Shown in pieces: positions 9,735 to 20,820 of a stretch of 64,000 nucleotides of DNA. The DNA comes from Xanthoparmelia taractica (Eukaryota; Ascomycota; Lecanoromycetes; Lecanorales; Parmeliaceae), in the NCBI GenBank assembly GCA_033085395.1, contig JANQBS010000001.1:434001-498000 (forward strand). Direction: 5' to 3'. Every line of letters starts with the position of its first letter. Position 1 is the first letter of the stretch. Position numbers and translations under genes: made by a program. A model generated the notes under the pieces. It made no database searches and had not been told where the DNA came from. It saw only the letters and a program-made list of their open reading frames with translations.

Positions 9735-10739
9735 TCAAGTATGCCGATTCGACTTCTGCATAAGCATAGACGCAAAGAACCGCTCATGCTTATCTACCTC
9801 CTTCGCAGAAGACACCTTCTTCCGTCTCAATATAGCAACCACCAACCACCTATTCCGCCCCGTCGCGTCTTCCTTCCCCCCATTCCGCTCTCTAACCCAC
9901 TCCCTCTCATTCCCATCCGCGTCCCGTTCCCATATCCTTTCCGCCTCCAACCCCGCCTGAGCCGCGATATCGAAGAAGGCAACGAGCTTTGCTCGACCGG
10001 TGTGGAAGCCCGCTATCACCCATACCCGAGCATCGTCCTTGTGAGAAAGGAACTGCGCCATCGATTGCGCAAGACCGTAGTGTTCACCGTCCATCCATAG
10101 GCAGTCTGCGCATAGTATGCGCGAGAAGTGATTCGCGTAGGTTTTTGAGAAATCGTCTGTAAGGACGCCCCATTCATGGCCTCGTACAGTCAATTTGTGC
10201 TGTAGGGGCTTTGGGACGTTCCTTGCGACGTTGGTCTTGGTGTTGGCTAGGATCGCGGCAGAGGGAAAGTCGGATAGGATGACCTCGTCGGCTCCGGCTA
10301 GGACACTCACGATACCCTCTAGCCCGGTACCTACCTCTGTATAAGCCTAGCTCTTTTGCATCCGCTTATCTCTGTCTAACTATACACACACACCGGATCC
10401 GAGCTCTAGGACGGAATGTCCAGTCACGTCCCATCTGGCGTCTCGTTCTCCCTCCTCCTGCTTCTTTGCGAGATCACTACCATCGCTGATGAATTCGGCC
10501 ATTTGGATGCCAGAGTTCCAGATGTGGTGGGCAAACAGCACGTGCTCGTCTTGGTCGTGGGGATCGACGAGGCTGAGGTGCATTTCTCCAAAGCGTTTGG
10601 ATAGGTAGGTGATGTGTGAGCCTGGGTCGCCGTGGAAGGTGCGTACGTTGTCCGGGAAGAGCAAGCCCACGGCGTTGCTGTAGATGTCTTCGGAAGGGGG
10701 TGCGGGCACTTCTGGCAGGCGAATCTTGAATGTTAGCAT
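9735..10739 (-). CDS. EFM7: eEF1A N-terminal methyltransferase EFM7 (NNT1-like)
   Basis: Exons 10394-10739 and 9735-10330 give 313 residues. The 63-bp intron splits the SAM-binding motif; joined it reads VLELGSGTGLEGIVSVL. Other family motifs: HHIWNSGIQMAEFI ahead of motif I, VILSDFP after it, GHEWGVL, DCLWM, and GFHTGRAKLVAFF near the C-terminus. Fungal members are often annotated nicotinamide N-methyltransferase Nnt1; yeast Efm7 is known to trimethylate the N-terminal Gly and dimethylate the adjacent Lys of eEF1A. The protein target is therefore likely, but is taken from the family. It lies tail to tail with EFM4, which acts on the same factor. Confidence 0.88.
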
Positions 10740-11186
10740 CTTGGGGTTCTCAAAGAAGAGCCTAGCATTGGTTTAAGGAGGTGGAAGAGGTGAAATATAT
10801 CTCGCATCGAGGTGCTGATTTATACAAGACGGTCTTCAGCCTTATGATTTACTAGCGTGTCCTACAAATCTTGACGAGACCAACTTAGATTTCGATTCGT
10901 CCGTCAGGATGAATATATACAATGGTAGTCCAAGCCATAATCTTTATGTTCTACGGTGATGTCTACGAATCTGCTTATCGGCGAGTATCAACTTCTTACC
11001 ACGTCTTCAAAGAGGTCGGTTATCGGCCCAACGATCTCATACCTCCTTAATACATATTGGATCATAATACAGCGGACTTGGTAGCCGCAGGGCTTCTACC
11101 CACCAGCAATACTTGTTGTAGACAGTACTCACTTTCCAAAATATGGACCAAACTCGACGAAAGGTTGGCCGAGTCGACAAACAATC
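10740..11186. other. Intergenic upstream of EFM7
   Basis: No supported gene. The decayed minus-strand frame described next begins to the right. Confidence 0.5.
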
Positions 11187-11652
11187 TTACGGCGCAAAAT
11201 GGTTAAAGTGAAGTGAAGGATGGATATTGGACGATATCGATGTGGATACTGGCAAAAGCACGACGACTGGTATGAAGGTGGTTGTGCACAGCCAAGCAGC
11301 TTTATGAAACCCGTTGTGGTCTCGTGAACCGGCTGGTTTCTTCCAAAGCGGATCTTTGTCGCTGTCTTGGTCAGCGTGTGGGAATTGGCCATTTGCCAAC
11401 GAGGTCTTTGCCTGCGAGTTTGTATTGCTGGCACAGAGTGTCGCGAGCTATCTTAGACGCCGAAAATGCCTCGACATATCCCTCAAAGCTGGATTGCATG
11501 ATCTCCAGAGTTTGCGAACATTGTACATGTTGCGCGATCTGCTCCTCACGAGGCTCGGTGATTGATGCTTTGAATTGCTGCGCTCGGCACTGTTTACACA
11601 GAGCCCTCTGGTACCTTGGTTGATAATCGGCTCTTGAAAGACTTAGGCTTCA
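11187..11652 (-). pseudogene. Possible decayed coding sequence, family not recognised
   Basis: On the minus strand a frame open from about 11652 to a TGA at 11371-11373 reads like protein (for example LCKQCRAQQFKAS, EEQIAQHVQCSQTLE, SSFEGYVEAF, CQQYKLAGKDLVGKW) but has no plausible start. In a second frame (11187-11399) the text appears to continue with QDSDKDPLWKKP and a hydrophobic AWLCTTTFIPVVVLL stretch. The change of frame falls near 11375-11400, where no intron of workable size fits. This suggests a gene broken by a single-base indel and missing its 5' end. It could also be chance; no homolog comes to mind. Confidence 0.3.
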
Positions 11653-11788
11653 CAAGAAGTTTCATCAAAGTTGATAGAATCTCAAGGATAACTTTTCGCG
11701 GCTCACGCGTACTTGAGCATCTTGGTATCATACAGTACGCCCTGGAGAAATACACGAAATGATGAAGGTTTTTGGGAAATCCAAGAAA

Positions 11789-13686
11789 CTAGATCTGATT
11801 TTCTGGACGGAGCTGCCTGTGATCAACTTAGCCTGGATACTAAAAAGAAAAGGGACGATAATATGTACCTGACAGCCTTGCCTGCTCTCCAGATCTCTAG
11901 CTCCCTAATCTCCTTCAACTCCTTCTCATACTTTTCCCTATAATCAGGCTGGCTGTTAAATTCCAGCGACCTCTTGGTCTCCTTGCCCGACTCCACACTA
12001 TCATATAGATCATTAAAGACTGGCTTCAAGGTATCCTTGAACCGGCCGCTCCAGTCAATAGCACCTCGTCTGGCAGTCGTCGAGCAAGCTGCGTACATCC
12101 AGTCCATACCATTGGCTGCGATCAAGGGATACAAGCTCTGTGTAGCCTCCTCGACAGTCTCATTGAAGGCTTCGCTGGGGCTGTGGCCGCGCTCGCGGAG
12201 GACTTCGTACTGAGCGAGGAACATACCGTGGATGCCGCCCATCAAGCATCCACGCTCTATCGCACATTTCGTAATCAGCATTGCCTTTCAAAGGACGCAT
12301 TTGAGTAATGTGCTAAAGAGAACCAACAACATGGGCGAAGAACAGTCCGAGCCCTTAACATGTCTTACGACTGAAACCACAGCACGAGTAGGAAGACTTG
12401 ATTTGGGAACCTTCTTACCTCCGTATAAATCACTAAAGACTTCCTTTTCGAATGTAGTCTTGTAGAGGTATCCACTCCCGATAGCAATACCCATAGCAAT
12501 AACTTTTTCCTCGGCTTTACCGGTGACATCTTGGTATACAGCCACGGAAGAGTTGATACCTCGACCTTCACGGAAGAGTGAACGCACCGTCCTCCCAGAG
12601 CCCTTCGGGGCCGCGAGAATTACACTATATCGATGAATTCAGAGTCAGCTTTGTCCAATTATAGGGCGAATGCTGAGTAATTCCATAGGTTACAATGCTT
12701 GCTGCTCTGAAGAGTACATGGACTAGGGAAGTATAACTTGGAGAAGTACGTACTCGATGTCTTTGGGGACGTCGACTTTTGTCAGGTCTTTGAACACTGG
12801 CGAGAAACCATGGCTGAAATAGACTATTGTTCGATTCCGGACTTAGCAATGATCTCTTAAAAGTGCGGCGGGATTGTTGAGGCGTGTCAAGGTAGCAGGC
12901 ACTCGAGGAAGATACCCCATGGCTCAAGCTGCAGCATTGAAGGGGGAAATGTGACTTGGAAAAGACGTACGGGTCTGGAATAGTATTAGATTCACATCCG
13001 CCATAGTGATAATCAATCTGACGTACCTTGCCCTTGGTCAACTGCGGCTTGATCGCAGGCCAAGTCTCACTCTGAGCAGCATCACTCAGCAAATTCATGA
13101 TAATTGTGCCTTTTGAAATAGCCTCGTCGACGTCGAAAAGATTTGTGCCCGGAATCCATCCGTCTTGCTGAGCATCTTTCCAAGATTGTCCATTCTTCCG
13201 AACACCGATGATAACGTTCAAGCCATTGTCTCGTAGATTCAGACCTTGCCCGTGTCCTTGGGAGCCGTAGCCGATGAGGGCGAGGGTATCATTTCTGAAG
13301 TAGTCCTAGGGGTACCGTTTAACACTGTGACCAGTAACATTACTTCGACAAAGGATATGCCTGAGAGTATTGCTAGGGACGCTCGTACCAGAAGCTTTTC
13401 TCTCGGCCAATCCTCGCGTTCTGCATTCGCATCAGCACCCTGCAGCTGGCCTACATCTGTGGGGGAATAAGTCACCATAAACGACCTCCTTCACCCCAGC
13501 AAAATCGATGGTCTTGACCCCTCTTGTCTGCTGAAAAGTGGCAACGGGAGCGGGCTTCAACGGTGCTGCAAGACCTGTGCGGGCATATTTAGAGGCTGAT
13601 ATAAGAGTTCTGCGTTGGGCGGCTGGCGAGGTCAATTGGTGGGTTAGAGAAGATCGCAAAGCGCGACTGAAGCTGCGAGAGGCCAT
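11789..13686 (-). CDS. ILV5: Acetohydroxyacid reductoisomerase (ketol-acid reductoisomerase), mitochondrial
   Basis: Exons 13476-13686, 13389-13420, 13027-13305, 12971-12974, 12754-12823, 12419-12624, 11869-12256 and 11789-11816 give 405 residues, close to the 402 I recall for Neurospora. This is the second enzyme of valine/isoleucine synthesis: NADPH- and Mg-dependent isomeroreduction of acetolactate. Residues 1 to about 60 form a mitochondrial presequence (Arg/Ser-rich, ending TRGVKTIDF). The dinucleotide-binding loop is IGYGSQGHGQG. APKGSGRTVR, ERGCLMGGIHG and the C-terminal knotted helical domain (DWMYAACSTTARRGAIDW, SLEFNSQPDYREKYE) are all present, and it ends LRPENQI. The exon structure is unusual: four exons are 70 nt or shorter, including one of 4 nt, needed to write the conserved KGKTLYFSHGF. 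All phases agree. The start at 13686 is preferred to one 11 codons upstream. Confidence 0.93.
12971..12974 (-). other. 4-nt micro-exon of ILV5
   Basis: On the minus strand ACCC lies between a good acceptor (CTATTCCAG) and a good donor (GTACGT). Joining AAG + ACCC + TCTATTTC gives K-T-L-Y-F, exactly the conserved residues at this point. The flanking introns are 12975-13026 (52 bp) and 12824-12970 (147 bp). Without the micro-exon, the available splice sites either shift frame or lose conserved residues. Confidence 0.8.
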
Positions 13687-14875
13687 ATTTGACGTGCAGA
13701 AGTAGTGCAATTGAGACAAATTCTCAAGGGTATGGTATAAACAGCTGATGAGTGTGACCTGGGTTTTGGCACTGAGCTGACTATAGTCTGGGGAGTTTTT
13801 TGTGTAGGGCTGTGCCTAGCGCCAGCGACATCGGCCCGTGAAGAAAACTGCTAGTGTCAGCAGAATATCAGACAGCTCGGTGCAGTTTTTGCTTTATTGG
13901 ATTCAAATAATGTTATTCCTACTATGTCGAGACTGTCTCCTAGCCTTATTCTGCTGTAGGTGGAGAAGGCTCAGCGAATTCCGTCTCAGAGCTCCTGTGA
14001 CGTACGAACTCTCGGTGTTGAAAAGATACCTCACTCAAGATTTGCCTAGAGCCGGGTAGCGGACGTGAAATTTTAGAGCCGCGCTAAAATTTCTTCGCTG
14101 CTATATATTCGCCTCTCTTCTCCCACTTAACTTTCTTTCCTCATACTTACCTTGTGGTAGACGGGGCGATCACGAAGGCCTTTGTCTATGTTTTGAGCCC
14201 TGCATTGCACACCGCGGCGGCAAAAGGCATTGAGTTATCTTCGGGTACCTCAACCGCGCAATTTTTGATGGTCTTCTGTCCTTTCTTTTCATTGATGTCT
14301 CATGCCTTGTTGCTGAGCCTTGAAGAAGAGATTTTCTTTTAGCGGTTGGATGTACGGAACTCAACACAGAGCGCTGGCATATTTGTAGTGGCATCGAGCT
14401 CTTGTCGCCTGGACGGGGCGGACTCCTTCGCTCAGTGGGGAACTGAATATCTATCTGATACAGTCTCCAGAGTACGTGTTGATGCTCTGGCGCTAAGGTA
14501 CTCTAAAAGAATATTCTACAATGACACATCGTCCCTACCATGCCTAGTTCGTCTTCCATCCATTTGAATACACTGTCAGTCGCGAATCCTCGCAACAAGT
14601 TCTTCGAGGCTTTTTTACATAAGCGTGGCTCTTCTGAAGTGGCAAACTGTTCCTTTCAGGGTCAGCAGGTCGTCAGCAAATGGTAGACCTTGGAGTCAGC
14701 TCACATGTGGTACTGTTTTCGACTTGACGCTGCGAAGAGGTTAGAGACCATCGAACATGATCTCTGCTATGCCCTACGATATATCCCATGTACAGTTCCA
14801 CAAAGATCGGCTCCAATCGTCAACACCGTGCCTCCTTCGCAAGCAGTCCGGAGTCAACAGGGAAGCCGAAAACTC
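13687..14875. other. Intergenic, about 1.2 kb
   Basis: This contains the ILV5 promoter on the left. Several short open frames exist but none shows a domain or a convincing start. A pyrimidine-rich stretch with TATATA lies near 14103-14150, without a gene that I can attach to it. Confidence 0.5.
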
Positions 14876-15720
14876 CTAAGCAATCCCCAGCCTCTGTCTC
14901 GCCCTATGGCGACCAATGAGCCGGAGATAAGGATAAACTTCACTGGCAAGTGCATGAATGACATATCGCCTCCAGATTCCCGTATCACGATGTATCAAAT
15001 CCACCTCCATCCGCCCCACCTCTAGATCAACGCCCCTGAGTAAGCTCAGCAATTCTGGCGGAGCCGAGTGCCTTTTTGGGGTGCCTCTCAGCAACATATC
15101 TCCAAAGTCGCTGCTCCGCAAAAGCCGTGCAACCATTTGAGTCGAAGCAGATTCCAAAGGCTGAAGGATTCGATCGCCGTCACCGAACGCAAAAGGCTGG
15201 ATACTGAGAACTCGTATCCTCGTGAAAGCATTGTACATTGAAATTCTCGTAAAGTGGGTTGCGCGGTTGCGTGACGGCAGAGGTACAATCACATGTCGGG
15301 CACGAGAGATAATAGCCGCGTTGTCAGGCACAGAGTATTCTGACAACTGCCATTCTGAAGAGCCATCAGCAATGGTGGCGCAACGATAAAAATCTTTTGC
15401 GAAAAGAAGGCCAGCCTTCCGCATGCTCTGAACCAGCGAGAAGTACCGTTTATGGCGAGCCAGTCCAGGTAGTGCTCTCTCTGCGAGACACGCAGCCCAT
15501 CCAGGAACCAAGAACGGGACTCGTCCGAGCACCAAGCTGCACGAGTGGCTTGCTCTTGATGCCACCGTGCACCCAATTCTATGAATTTCTGGAGATCGAA
15601 TGGTACCTTGCTTACCATTGTGTGGGCGAGTACCTCGATAACCAGTTCGGTTGGCAAGAGAGAGAAAGTGGAGGGTAACGCATCGTGGCTCACGTCAGTA
15701 TTAGAAGCATCATACGCCAT
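14876..15720 (-). pseudogene. F-box-like protein gene with a frameshift
   Basis: The N-terminal frame (from ATG at 15720) has an F-box-like LLPTELVIEVL motif, then HYLDWLAINGTSRWFRACG and FIVAPPLLMALQNGSC. Near 15325-15345 the coding character moves to another frame, which continues NAAIISRARHVIVPLP and ends at 14876 after SEVYPYLRLIG. The two frames together resemble one F-box-like hypothetical family of Dothideomycetes as I remember it. The shift equals loss of one base, and no intron could fit in the few bases involved. It could be a true pseudogene, an assembly error, or two overlapping chance frames. The start could also be at 15765. Confidence 0.5.
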
Positions 15721-16681
15721 GTTGGTCAAGAAATAAATTGATTTCCACAGAAGATATTTAGCCATGTACTAGTAGAAATACGAAGCCATCGTCAAGCCCA
15801 AGCATACAGCGCGTGAATAGAATTTTCCTGGTAGATCTTATCAAGGTTCTGGAAGAGCATTCTAAAGATCAGCAAGCGTAATGATGATGGCCAGCTATTC
15901 CTGGAAGGTGCAGCTCACCTAGGTACGGAAGCCTGACGCTCTAGTCCTCAACCTTGTGACTTGAAATAGTAAAGAGCGACAAAAAAAGACTCAATTTGCA
16001 GATACTGCAGGAACTGCGGAGGACTGTATCCATATGCCTTGCGCAGCATTCTAATCGGGGGTCGGACCTTGTGGGTCCCATGTACAATGTACTTGATGCC
16101 ATCCCGGCTACCAGAGTTAAGAATGTAGTCCTTTCAATTACCATCAACCTATCCCAACGCCCTCCCAGACCCCAGAAAGATAACAGTGCTACCACAGGAG
16201 AGACCTAAACAGTCCAATTGTGTTGCAGTGCCCCTACGAGGACACAGCCGTTACTGAACACTAGAGAGAAGGCTGAGTGACCTAGAGATCAGCCCCTGTC
16301 TGTTTTACATCAAGCTCAGGATATAGCCCATGTATGATGGCGCGTGATGCTCGGAATTTGCTGCGATCAAAAGCATTCTACTTGCCAATGAAACGAGCAG
16401 TAGCCTCGTTCGTGAGCTCGAGGTGCCGTATAAGGTGTAAGGTAAAGTAAGGTACCAGTGGTATCGTGAGGTGCTCTTGTATTTAACCTCGTTGGTGCTA
16501 GCGCGCCTTGGCACAGGTGGACAGATCAAACATCGGGCTTGCATTTCGACAACGTCAAGCTCTTCAAGATTAGTTGTCCAACGACCTACTCATATCAGAT
16601 TCACTGTTTCTCTTCGTGTCACTATTGACAATGATTGGAATAACCTCCACCTGGTCTTGATACGCTCTCTAATGTCTAATA
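15721..16681. other. Intergenic, about 960 bp, between divergent genes
   Basis: Upstream of the F-box-like pseudogene and of the transcription factor. No gene, repeat or RNA recognised. Confidence 0.5.
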
Positions 16682-19235
16682 ATGTCTAGTAATGGTACTG
16701 GTCGAGAGGAGCCTTTTCCGCACGAAGATACACCAGCACCAAAAAGGCGAAGGATAGCATTTTCTTGCCTTGACTGTCGGCGCAGGAAGCTGAGATGTGA
16801 TCGTGTCTTTCCGTCCTGTAGTCGATGTCAGAAAGGAGGACATCCCGAATCTTGTACTTATGATAGCGAAGCGGTTGAGTCCGCCTTGACCCAATCTTCT
16901 GAAGTCGGAGATCGTGCACGTGACTTGTCAGCAGCGAACGATTGTGGAGCTCCGAGGATAGTCCCTAGGCCCTCTTCAGTGGTGCGAAGCTTTCCGACCA
17001 ACGAGAGGGGAGAAAGATTTCCAGGGACTCAGTCGGAAGACACCACCGCCAGGCTGTACGCTCAAGAAGAGCGTATCCGACAACTCGAGTATAGAATTAT
17101 TGGCCTGGAGAAAGCCACTCATGGTACGAAAAGCCCAGAGCGTGCCCAAGTTGAGCTAGATTTGTATTCGAATCCTAGAGCAGCAGTGGATGAGGCGATG
17201 ATATTTAGAGGCAAAAGCTTCAAGACTCAATTCTATGGAGCTAGTCATCACACGAGCTATTTATCCCATGTGCGATGAAATACTTTTTCCGTTCTGCTAT
17301 GCTATAACTGACTGCAGTAGGTTCCAGAGTTGCGGCTGTTCATGAAGAATATGAGTTTGCAGCACCAGGAGTTAGAATCTGTAAAAAGAGAACTCACGCA
17401 CACCAAAATCAAGGGTCTCGGTCAAGGAGACCACCTGCCGACTGACGATAAAGCTCTCTTTAGCTTACTGCCACAGAAAGAAATTGCGGACCAGCTCGTA
17501 CAGATCTATGTGGACAGTCTAGAGTCCACCTACCGAGTTCTACATCTACCATCTTTCTGGGAAGAGTACACAAAGTTCTGGAACACTCCTCAAGAAGGTA
17601 GACCTGCGTTCGCTGCCATTCTATTATTGGTTCTGGCCAGTACCTACTGCATCAAGGAAAGGGATGCATCTACGTTCAGAGGTGATAGCTCCGGCGGACG
17701 CGAGACTGCTACGTCATGGATAAGATCTTGTGACTCGTGGCTGCAGTCCCAAAGTCAAAAACACACTACCATGGCCATTTTTCAGATACACTGCCTATCC
17801 TTCATAGCAAAACAGATCAATTCAATCAAACGTAAACGAACCTGGACATCAGCTGGAAACCTCATGAGACTTGCAATATCTAGCGGTCTTCATCGAGATG
17901 CCCATATTGTCAATTTACGCCAGTCCAGGCCATCTTGTAAGAGAGTCTCCGTCTTCGACCAAGAAATGCGGAGGCGCATATGGGCCACTATATCAGAGTT
18001 GGAATTGCAGGCGGCGTCTGACAGAGGAATGCCGGCCACGTTGCGCGATCTCGTTGAGGATTGCGGTCCACCCTCGAACCTTGACGACGAAGAATTCGAT
18101 CCTTCAGCGGTCCAGCTTCCAGAGCCAGGACCAATATCGAAATTTACAAGGTCGTCTTTTCAGGTACTTTCTCGATCAAGCTGGTTCTTACGGCTCGAGC
18201 TTGTGTCAGTGATCAATGGGCCACATCCTCAAATGGCGTACGAAGTCGTATTACATTACGATAAAAAGATTATGCAGCATCTGGACGAGGTCCCGCACTG
18301 GAGTGACAAGGCTAGTTTGGTATCGAGAGTGCTTCTACAGCTTCAGTTGCAGATATTGTTGCTTCTCCTCCATAGACCCTATGCACGAAAAGAAGCACGA
18401 AGTTCCAGATATGAATACTCTGCTATTATGCATCTCAGAAGCGCCATAAGTATCCTTAATCTGCATCACCAGCTCATAAGCATCGGCAATAAGTTCCTGT
18501 GTTTGTTTAGGAACGATATACTTTGTGCAGCACTGAGCATCTGCTACAATTTCTCTACCTCGCAACCTGGTTCTGGTTAGCGCTCCATTTCAAAATATAT
18601 TCTACACTTCTCACATACAAAAACTAGATCAAAAATTAGCTTCTCGAAGTTCAATCGACCAACTAAGCAGCGATCCCCTGCCATATCTAGAAAAGGCTCT
18701 CAACATGATCGGAGACAAAATCACCTGTATAGGCGTTGGAATACAAGAGTACTACTGTGTATGTGCCGTCATCGGACTGCTCAAGAAGGTGCAGTCGCCA
18801 GAAGACTCAAGCAACGAGGAGCAAAAGGCTGCCCACAGAGTGGCTCAGATCATTCAGCGAATGTTGTCTTTGCAGGACAATTACTCTGCAGCAGCGACGC
18901 TGGCAAGTCTGCCCACAATGGTAAGTGATTTCAACATATTGCTCGATGTCGAAAAATAGGCGCTCATTATCATTGTACAGCCCGTCACAGCACCCACTGG
19001 TCTCATCGGCAATCGTAACAGCAATGGCAGCAGCAATGGTACCGTCAATGGGATCGTGAACGGGATTGGACCAAATGGGCTTATGGATGGCACTGATATG
19101 CTCGAGGTGATTCGACACTCGTTACCGTCAACGTAGGGCATGCACTGACAGTGATGGTTCTAGGATTTCAACCAAGACTTTGTGGATTTCGCTAACATGG
19201 CTGAGTGGGACCTAGAGGCATTCTGGAACTTCTGA
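16682..19235 (+). CDS. Zn2Cys6 fungal transcription factor
   Basis: Exons 16682-17269, 17321-18575, 18640-18920, 18981-19106 and 19164-19235 give 773 residues; every junction keeps phase. The Zn2Cys6 cluster uses Cys 29, 32, 39, 46, 49 and 58 (spacing 2-6-6-2-8), preceded by a basic KRRR nuclear signal. A short coiled region (ARLYAQEERIRQLEYRIIGLE) follows as the likely dimer linker. The middle ~400 residues are the fungal-specific regulatory domain, including the central R-x-x-x-ATISELELQ-type helix. The C-terminus is Gly/Asn-rich and ends in an acidic-aromatic tail (DFNQDFVDFANM, EWDLEAFWNF) typical of activation domains. Targets are unknown. An O-methyltransferase pseudogene follows on the same strand 330 bp downstream, which suggests but does not prove a former regulatory link. 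Confidence 0.88.
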
Positions 19236-19565
19236 GTCCTATGTTTGTCCGTATTAGGCCTTGAACATACCGCCAGAAAACGAGATCATTGTAACAGGGT
19301 CAATATATGATTGGTCGCTTTCTCTGCAAACTTGCTTACTAAAGTCTCTGGTGCTCCGAGCTCCGTCGTACGTATCCGAAGTCCCGAGCTTGACGATGGC
19401 TACAGTTACAAGATATAAAAGCTTCAATTTTCTTTCCAAGTCCAACTCATTGACTTGTTGCATATCCTTCGTCAAGAGTACTTGGCCGCGAACCCGCTAA
19501 AAGCCTATTATACCTCGACCGAACCCCTTTCATCGCCCCAAAGAATCTACCTTTCATCCGTCACA
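19236..19565 (+). promoter_or_regulatory. Spacer and upstream region of the O-methyltransferase
   Basis: 330 bp between the transcription factor stop and the ATG at 19566. A GATATAAAAG-type A/T patch at about 19411-19420 could serve as TATA. Nothing else is seen. Confidence 0.3.
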
Positions 19566-20389
19566 ATGCCTCCCTCAACCACCATTCAAAAGAGCACCCA
19601 GGACCGCGGTGACTTCGAAACCGACTCCCGCTGGACCTCCATCGACGCCTACACCATGTCCCACCTGCACCCTCCCTCCCGCCCCAACCACGCCTCCCTA
19701 ACCCGCACCCTCCACGTCTGCGACGAACGCGGCCTGCCCCATATCGGCTTGCCCTCTCCCCACGGCAAATTCTTCGCCCTGTAGTGCCGTATGCTCGGCG
19801 TCAAGCACGCCCTCGAAGTAGGCACCTTGGGCGGCTACTCGGCCATTTGGCTCGCGACCGAGAACCCGGACATGACCGTCACGACCATCGAATACGACGC
19901 CGCGCACGCAGCCGTCGCTCGCGAGAATATCCGCGCCGCCGGCGTCGCGGACCGCGTTGATGTCATTGTCGGCGCGGGCTTGGATGTGCTGCCGAAGCTG
20001 TATGAGGAGATTCGATCGGGCAAGCGGGAGAGATTCGGCTTCGCGTTCATTGATGCGGATAAATTGAATAATTGGAATTATTTCGACTGGGCGGTCAGGA
20101 TGAGCGTGCCCGGGGCTTGTATCTGCGTGGATAATGTTGTGAGTAAGGGGGAGTTGGCGATGGGGGAGGAGGCGGAGGGGAATGAGATGGTGAGGGGGGG
20201 GTGGGAGTGCGTGGAGATGGTGGGGAGGGATGGGAGGGTTGAGGGGGTGGTGTTGCAGACGGTGAGCGAGAAGGATTATAATGGGTGAGTTGGTTCCTTT
20301 GTCTTGCGTTCGTTCGTGCTGTGGTTGGTGGCTGTTGGGGTGTGGATTGGGCTGACTGGTGCAGGTTCTTGATGGCTATGGTCAAGTAG
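19566..20389 (+). pseudogene. O-methyltransferase (caffeoyl-CoA OMT-like, family 3) with one internal stop
   Basis: Exons 19566-20284 and 20365-20389 form one continuous frame of 248 codons, apart from a single TAG at 19782-19784. The stop sits where the family has Gln (text reads GKFFAL-stop-CRMLGVKHALEVG). CAG to TAG is one C-to-T change at a CpA site. Everything else is intact: SAM motif ALEVGTLGGYSAIWLA, TIEYD, FIDADKLNNWNYFDWA with the metal-binding acidic residues, CVDNVV, and a C-terminal exon (FLMAMVK) joined across an 80-bp intron with a CTGAC branch. Small-molecule catechol-type O-methylation is the family role. The lack of other damage means recent inactivation, stop-codon readthrough, or a sequencing error. 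An ATG soon after the stop (19791) would give a protein lacking the N-terminal helices. Confidence 0.8.
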
Positions 20390-20817
20390 GGTGCGTGGGT
20401 GTTCGAGTCAAACAAATTGTGTGTCCGGGGCACCGTGGTAGGCGTACTTTTTTGTTTCTATAATTTTGAGAATGACACCTGGTATTTCAAGTGAAAGAAT
20501 AGCAAATAGGCTTATTGGAGGACATTGAAGCCATTGTGACATAATGTTCGTACAACCCCCCAATCTCTTTTGGTGAAGGGGCCAAGCAGATCTAGATAGC
20601 TTCGAGACGAAAAGAGGACACGAGAAATTTAAAGGAGTATATTGCAATGAGTGGTTGGCGCTTACATGATTTTATTTGGTCAATAGACGCAGACCTGGCT
20701 GGACTTCGTTGTTCGCGTAGCATATATCTATCTTGTGGGGAGGATGCCACGGTGGACCGGAGCCTCAGTAGACCCAAACAACCCTGGCTGGACTTACGGT
20801 TGTCGCGTAGCATATAT
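20390..20817. other. Convergent 3' region
   Basis: This lies between the ends of the O-methyltransferase and PARP. It contains one copy of the direct repeat described next. No gene. Confidence 0.6.
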
Positions 20818-20820
20818 CTA
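20694..20820. repeat. Two direct copies of a ~37-bp sequence
   Basis: The copies at 20694-20730 and 20783-20820 share CCTGGCTGGACTT at the start and TCGCGTAGCATATATCTA at the end, with small differences between. They are offset by about 90 bp. The second copy ends exactly on the PARP stop codon, so the unit seems to have been copied from the end of the gene into its 3' flank, or the reverse. Confidence 0.75.

Noticed and set aside
9016..9738. 240-codon minus-strand frame over EFM4
   Set aside because: Pro/Ser-rich antisense of the GC-rich EFM4 coding region and the poly-Gly tract; no signature, and EFM4 is certain on the other strand.
12824..13026. Alternative ILV5 acceptor before TTGAGCCATGG
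   Set aside because: It gives L-S-H-G, superficially like the conserved F-S-H-G, but the following residues diverge from the family and the real FSHGFSPVFKDL text lies further on.
16682..20389. A secondary-metabolite cluster
   Set aside because: Only a regulator and a broken O-methyltransferase are adjacent; no polyketide synthase, NRPS, terpene synthase or P450 lies in the window.
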